From assembly GCF_030403775.1 (NCBI RefSeq), contig NZ_JAQMWQ010000004.1:1-64000 (forward strand): a DNA stretch of 64,000 bases, written 5' to 3'. The notes under the pieces are model-generated. The model was not told the DNA's origin and made no database searches. It saw nothing but the letters and a program-made list of their open reading frames with translations. Numbering within the stretch: position 1 is the first letter of the stretch; every line of letters starts with the position of its first letter. The position numbers were made by a program, and so were the translations under genes. The stretch is from Paenibacillus sp. BSR1-1 (GTDB lineage: Bacteria; Bacillota; Bacilli; Bacillales; Cytobacillaceae). This document shows positions 60,836-64,000 of this stretch, one piece after another.

Positions 60836-61957
60836 TTAAATTCTTTCAACAATTGTAACATTTACTATTCCATTAACTTCACAAACCCCCATTAAACCAT
60901 ACCTGCCGCTTATTCTATCTAGTTCATGAATCATTGTTGATAACATTCTGATTCCTGTAGCCGCAACTGGATGCCCCAACGCAATTGCTCCGCCATTTGG
61001 ATTTAATTTTGAAGGATCAGCCTTTGTTTCTTGAAGCCAAATAAGGGGTACTGATGCGTAGTCTTCATTTATTTCGAAAATGTCAATTTGATCGATATTA
61101 ATCCCAGCATTCACTAACGCTTCATTCGTACCTTTAATAAGACCTGTATATAGGATTGATGGATCTGTACCCAGGACTGTTCTGTTTAATATACGAAAAC
61201 GAGGTCGCAAACCCATTTCCTCTGCTCTTGTATTAGACATTAACAGGACAGCTCCAGCTCCATCGCTTATTTTTCCTGAGTTTCCTATGTGGATTTTTCC
61301 GTTTTCCTGGAAAAATGGTTGTATTAACGATAAATCTTCAATGGAGTATTCCTTAGTTAAATGGGAATCATGTTTCACTTCTATGGTTTTTCCATTTGGT
61401 TGAATCAAATCCAATGGCAGAATTTCTTTTTCAAAACGCCCCTCTTTTTTTGCTTGAAATGCCCTTTGACGGCTGTTTAAGGCATATTGATCCAAGTGTT
61501 TCCTGCTTATACCCCAAATATCGGCTATCCGTTCAGCAGCAACCCTTTGTTTGTTTATTTCTTTCCATACATTCTTATTTAAAAGCTTTGAAAAACCCGA
61601 CACAAATTCTACTCCTGTTGCTATTACAATATCGTGGTCACCGCTGAGGATAGCTTGAGCAGCTAAATTTACAGCTTGTTGACTGGATCTGCACTGTCTG
61701 CTGATTATTGCTCCTAAGTTATGCATTGGTATTCCGGTACTTATGCCAGCCAATTTAACCATTTCGGATGCTGCTTCCCCGATTAGCGGACTGTGTCCTA
61801 TTATTATTTCATCCAATAACTCAACTGAAATTTCATTTTTAATAATTAGGTTACTCATCACCTCTGCTAACATGAAGTCGGGCCGCATTCCACTTAAAAA
61901 GCCATTTCTTTTTCCAATTGGAGTTCGTATTGCATCAATTATTACGGCTTCACGCAT
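60836..61957 (-). CDS. Thiolase (acetyl-CoA acetyltransferase-like)
   Basis: A 373-residue classical thiolase: EAVIIDAIRTPIGKRNG, nucleophile region SRQCRSSQQAVNLAAQAI, EINEDYASVPL in place of NEAFA, and NPNGGAIALGHPVAATG with the catalytic His; the last Cys motif reads GVCEVNGI rather than CIGGGQG. It would carry out thiolysis of a beta-ketoacyl-CoA. ATG at 61957 follows a G-rich ribosome site. Divergent from the sigma-54 activator gene. Confidence 0.9.
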   Translation of the reverse strand: MREAVIIDAIRTPIGKRNGFLSGMRPDFMLAEVMSNLIIKNEISVELLDEIIIGHSPLIGEAASEMVKLAGISTGIPMHNLGAIISRQCRSSQQAVNLAAQAILSGDHDIVIATGVEFVSGFSKLLNKNVWKEINKQRVAAERIADIWGISRKHLDQYALNSRQRAFQAKKEGRFEKEILPLDLIQPNGKTIEVKHDSHLTKEYSIEDLSLIQPFFQENGKIHIGNSGKISDGAGAVLLMSNTRAEEMGLRPRFRILNRTVLGTDPSILYTGLIKGTNEALVNAGINIDQIDIFEINEDYASVPLIWLQETKADPSKLNPNGGAIALGHPVAATGIRMLSTMIHELDRISGRYGLMGVCEVNGIVNVTIVERI

Positions 61958-62159
61958 CTTCCCCCCCCTTTCAGGATTTTGAACAAGTCTTGAAAAAGGC
62001 AATGATACTTTCTTACTAAGATTTAATGCAATAATCATACCAAGTTATTAAATTGAAATGATGGCCCTTAATTTTTGGCTATAAACCGTGATTAAATATT
62101 CCATCTAAACATTCACGTAATTGTAAATATATTTATTTTTCTGTTAATTTGTGGTTTAA

Positions 62160-62187
62160 TGTAAACAAAAGAATCGAAATGTTTACA
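62160..62187. promoter_or_regulatory. Candidate sigma-54 activator binding site
   Basis: TGTAAACA-N12-TGTTTACA is a perfect inverted repeat between the divergent thiolase and activator genes. The half-site recurs upstream of the -24/-12 promoter at 55882-55944. Confidence 0.55.
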
Positions 62188-62269
62188 TATTGTTGGCACT
62201 TTGTTCATCTTTGATAACAACTGGTTTATATGGAATGTGGTAAAAAAGAATTCTAAAAGCAATCTATTT

Positions 62270-62283
62270 TTAAAGCGCTTACA
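62270..62283. promoter_or_regulatory. cre-like site upstream of the sigma-54 activator gene
   Basis: The minus strand reads TGTAAGCGCTTTAA, 13 of 14 positions of the cre consensus, 43 bases before the GTG start. CcpA could thus repress the activator when sugars are present. Confidence 0.45.
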
Positions 62284-62325
62284 TTTTCTTTATTAAAATT
62301 TTAGAGTATTAAGGGAGTGGAAATT

Positions 62326-64000
62326 GTGGAAATAAGGAGTATTATGGCAACTCACTTTCAGCCATGTTTTGCAGATACCTCGTTAGAAAATGCCTCCAAG
62401 ATCTTCTCTTTATACAAAATAAATATCATTCCAATTGTTAACAAGGATTCTATTCTAATAGGGATCCTTACACAAAATAAAATCATCAATGCAATAGCTA
62501 GAGGTTACTCCTTAGCAGATTCTATTGAACCTTTAATAAATTTCAATCCCATATGTATATCACCAGATTCACAAGTACTTGAAACTAGAGAAAAACTGTT
62601 GAAGTATAAAATAGGTCATGCCCCAGTTGTTAACTCAAAAAAAGAAGTAGTTGGAATTATTTCTACTTCTCAAATATTATTTGCATACACCCGGACTCTT
62701 GATTTGTTTCAATCACAACTTCAATTATTATTCGATAACCTTCGGTTTGGAGTATTATCGGTAGACACAAATATGAGGGTAACAGCTATTAATCCCCTTG
62801 CTAGAGAAATATTGAGATATGAGGAAGGAAGTAATGAAAGTTTTATCCATAAAAATAAAGTAATCAGGAACATGATTGAATATATGTATGTCAACAGGGA
62901 AAAACCATCTAAGCAAAAAGTAAAATTAAATGGATATTCATTCTTAGTAGACTGCAATCCAATATTTGAAAACAAAATATTGATCGGAGTAATAATCATA
63001 ATTGATAATTTAACAAATATTGAGTCTCTTATGGAAGAACTTCAAATTACTAAAGAATGGGAAGAAAAACTTCGAACCTTAGTAAAACTGGCATATGATG
63101 CGATAGCTTTAGTTGATAAATACGGTGTTATTACTATGGTAAACAAAGGATTTTGTGAACTTCTTGGAGCAAATGAAAAAGATTTAGTAGGTAAATCAAC
63201 CATCACCGATTTCCAGGATTTAGCGATTAAAGAAGTGCTTGAAATGAGGATCCCCCTTCAAGGTGTTACAAAAATTATTAATTCTAAGCAATGCTTGATA
63301 TCGAATTTACCAATTATGAATAATGGAGTATTAGTTGGTGCCATTTCGAAAATAACTTTCCGTGGATTAAAGCAGCTCCATGATGCCTTAAATAAAGTGA
63401 GTAAACTATCGGATGATAAAGCTTTTAGTCAAAATAATGGGACAAAATATTCGATTGCCGATATTGTTGGATCATCTAACAAAATTAAAAAAGCAAAAAA
63501 AGAAGCTTATTCAGCATCACAAAGCAGGTCAACAGTACTATTAGTAGGAGAAAGCGGTACAGGCAAAGAGCTTTTTGCACATGGCATACACACTGCCTCC
63601 TCCCTATCCGGTTCATTTATTAAAGTAAATTGTGCCGCTATACCAGGTGAATTATTAGAGTCAGAATTCTTTGGCTATACTGAGGGAGCTTTTTCTGGAG
63701 CAAAAAAAGGGGGAAAGAAAGGAAAATTCGAACTTGCTCAAAACGGCACCTTATTCCTTGATGAAATAGGTGATATGCCAATAAATTTACAATCAAAGCT
63801 ATTAAGAGTTCTACAAGAAAAAGAGTTTGAGCCTGTAGGAGGTACTAAAACAATAAGTCTAAAAATTAGAATTATTGCAGCGACTAATAAAAATCTGGAG
63901 GAAATGATAAAAAAAGGTACTTTTAGGGAAGACCTTTATTATCGTCTTAACATTCTAAGAATCAATATTCCCCCGTTGAGAGAACGGATAAGCGATATTC
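62326..64000 (+). CDS. Sigma-54-dependent transcriptional activator with CBS and PAS domains (partial)
   Basis: The frame is open to the right edge (558 codons seen). It starts with GTG behind AAGGGAGTGG. Residues about 5-125 form a CBS pair ([43 protein letters not shown]). Two PAS domains follow (about 135-240 and 245-350, the second with [23 protein letters not shown]). The AAA+ domain begins near 383 ([15 protein letters not shown]), with Walker A GESGTGKE (about 408-415), the sigma-54 contact loop GAFSGA (about 455-460), Walker [10 protein letters not shown] and [13 protein letters not shown]. The C-terminal HTH lies beyond the window. It probably activates the -24/-12 promoter at 55759-55776. 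Confidence 0.95.
   Translation, partial: MEIRSIMATHFQPCFADTSLENASKIFSLYKINIIPIVNKDSILIGILTQNKIINAIARGYSLADSIEPLINFNPICISPDSQVLETREKLLKYKIGHAPVVNSKKEVVGIISTSQILFAYTRTLDLFQSQLQLLFDNLRFGVLSVDTNMRVTAINPLAREILRYEEGSNESFIHKNKVIRNMIEYMYVNREKPSKQKVKLNGYSFLVDCNPIFENKILIGVIIIIDNLTNIESLMEELQITKEWEEKLRTLVKLAYDAIALVDKYGVITMVNKGFCELLGANEKDLVGKSTITDFQDLAIKEVLEMRIPLQGVTKIINSKQCLISNLPIMNNGVLVGAISKITFRGLKQLHDALNKVSKLSDDKAFSQNNGTKYSIADIVGSSNKIKKAKKEAYSASQSRSTVLLVGESGTGKELFAHGIHTASSLSGSFIKVNCAAIPGELLESEFFGYTEGAFSGAKKGGKKGKFELAQNGTLFLDEIGDMPINLQSKLLRVLQEKEFEPVGGTKTISLKIRIIAATNKNLEEMIKKGTFREDLYYRLNILRINIPPLRERISDI

Noticed and set aside
62192-62210. TTGGCAC followed by TTTGTTCATC as a second sigma-54 promoter before the activator gene
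   Set aside because: The -24 part is perfect, but the -12 element lacks the GC at the required spacing (TCAT in place of TTGC).

Overview
The window looks like a low-GC Firmicute of the family Bacillaceae (Bacillus/Neobacillus-like). The support is a 16S rRNA 5' end with two tandem sigma-A promoters, an H-type small acid-soluble spore protein, a class B RNase P RNA, strong GGAGG ribosome sites, CcpA cre-like sites and many simple stem-loop/U-tract terminators. No tool was available, so family names rest on motifs and overall resemblance read by eye.

Layout. (1) 1-4500: start of a minus-strand rRNA operon, a 57-residue orphan peptide gene, an IS1595-like transposase remnant, a methyltransferase, a minus-strand array of seven tRNAs (Ser-GCT, Leu-TAG, Ser-GGA, Arg-ACG, His-GTG, Gly-TCC, Asn-GTT) ending in a compact SRP-like RNA, then RNase P RNA on the plus strand and a truncated hemoglobin behind a probable FNR site. 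(2) 4500-6200: small spore-type and hypothetical genes. (3) 6161-13842: one minus-strand operon coding a PotABCD-like ABC importer and a four-part flavin/iron-sulfur dehydrogenase of the HcnABC/opine oxidase/D-hydroxyproline dehydrogenase type, with a GntR regulator and repeated AT-rich operator-like sites. (4) 13972-21495: an accessory stretch of mostly single genes, each with its own terminator: aldose epimerase, PD-(D/E)XK-like DUF2161, a methyltransferase, a seven-repeat RCC1-like protein, and a two-gene unit of a HEPN-motif/CBS protein plus a coiled-coil two-helix membrane protein. (5) 21678-29778: acyl-CoA ligase, MFS transporter, thiolase and DUF35 under a TetR regulator, and a Baeyer-Villiger monooxygenase fused to an alpha/beta esterase. 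(6) 29900-35314: IS3 remnant, MDR dehydrogenase, Crp/Fnr regulator, AlkD-like repair protein, YhhN-like and SEDS-like membrane proteins. (7) 35521-64000: a large peripheral acyl-CoA catabolic island: five acyl-CoA dehydrogenases or CoA transferases at each end, three ligases, thiolases, DUF35, MaoC, enoyl-CoA hydratase, two SDRs, a Liv-type ABC importer, and a sigma-54 activator running off the right edge.

How it fits together. The right-hand island would import a carboxylic acid or related compound (Liv-type system), activate it to a CoA ester (ligases or class III CoA transferases), and shorten it by dehydrogenation, hydration, alcohol oxidation and thiolytic or retro-aldol cleavage. A near-perfect -24/-12 promoter (55759-55776) stands before the first acyl-CoA dehydrogenase gene. 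TGTAAACA/TGTTTACA motifs lie 100-170 bp upstream of it and recur ahead of the sigma-54 activator gene at 62326, which suggests one self-contained sigma-54 circuit. The BVMO-esterase fusion could supply acids to this metabolism by turning a ketone into an ester and hydrolysing it. The true substrate cannot be read from sequence.
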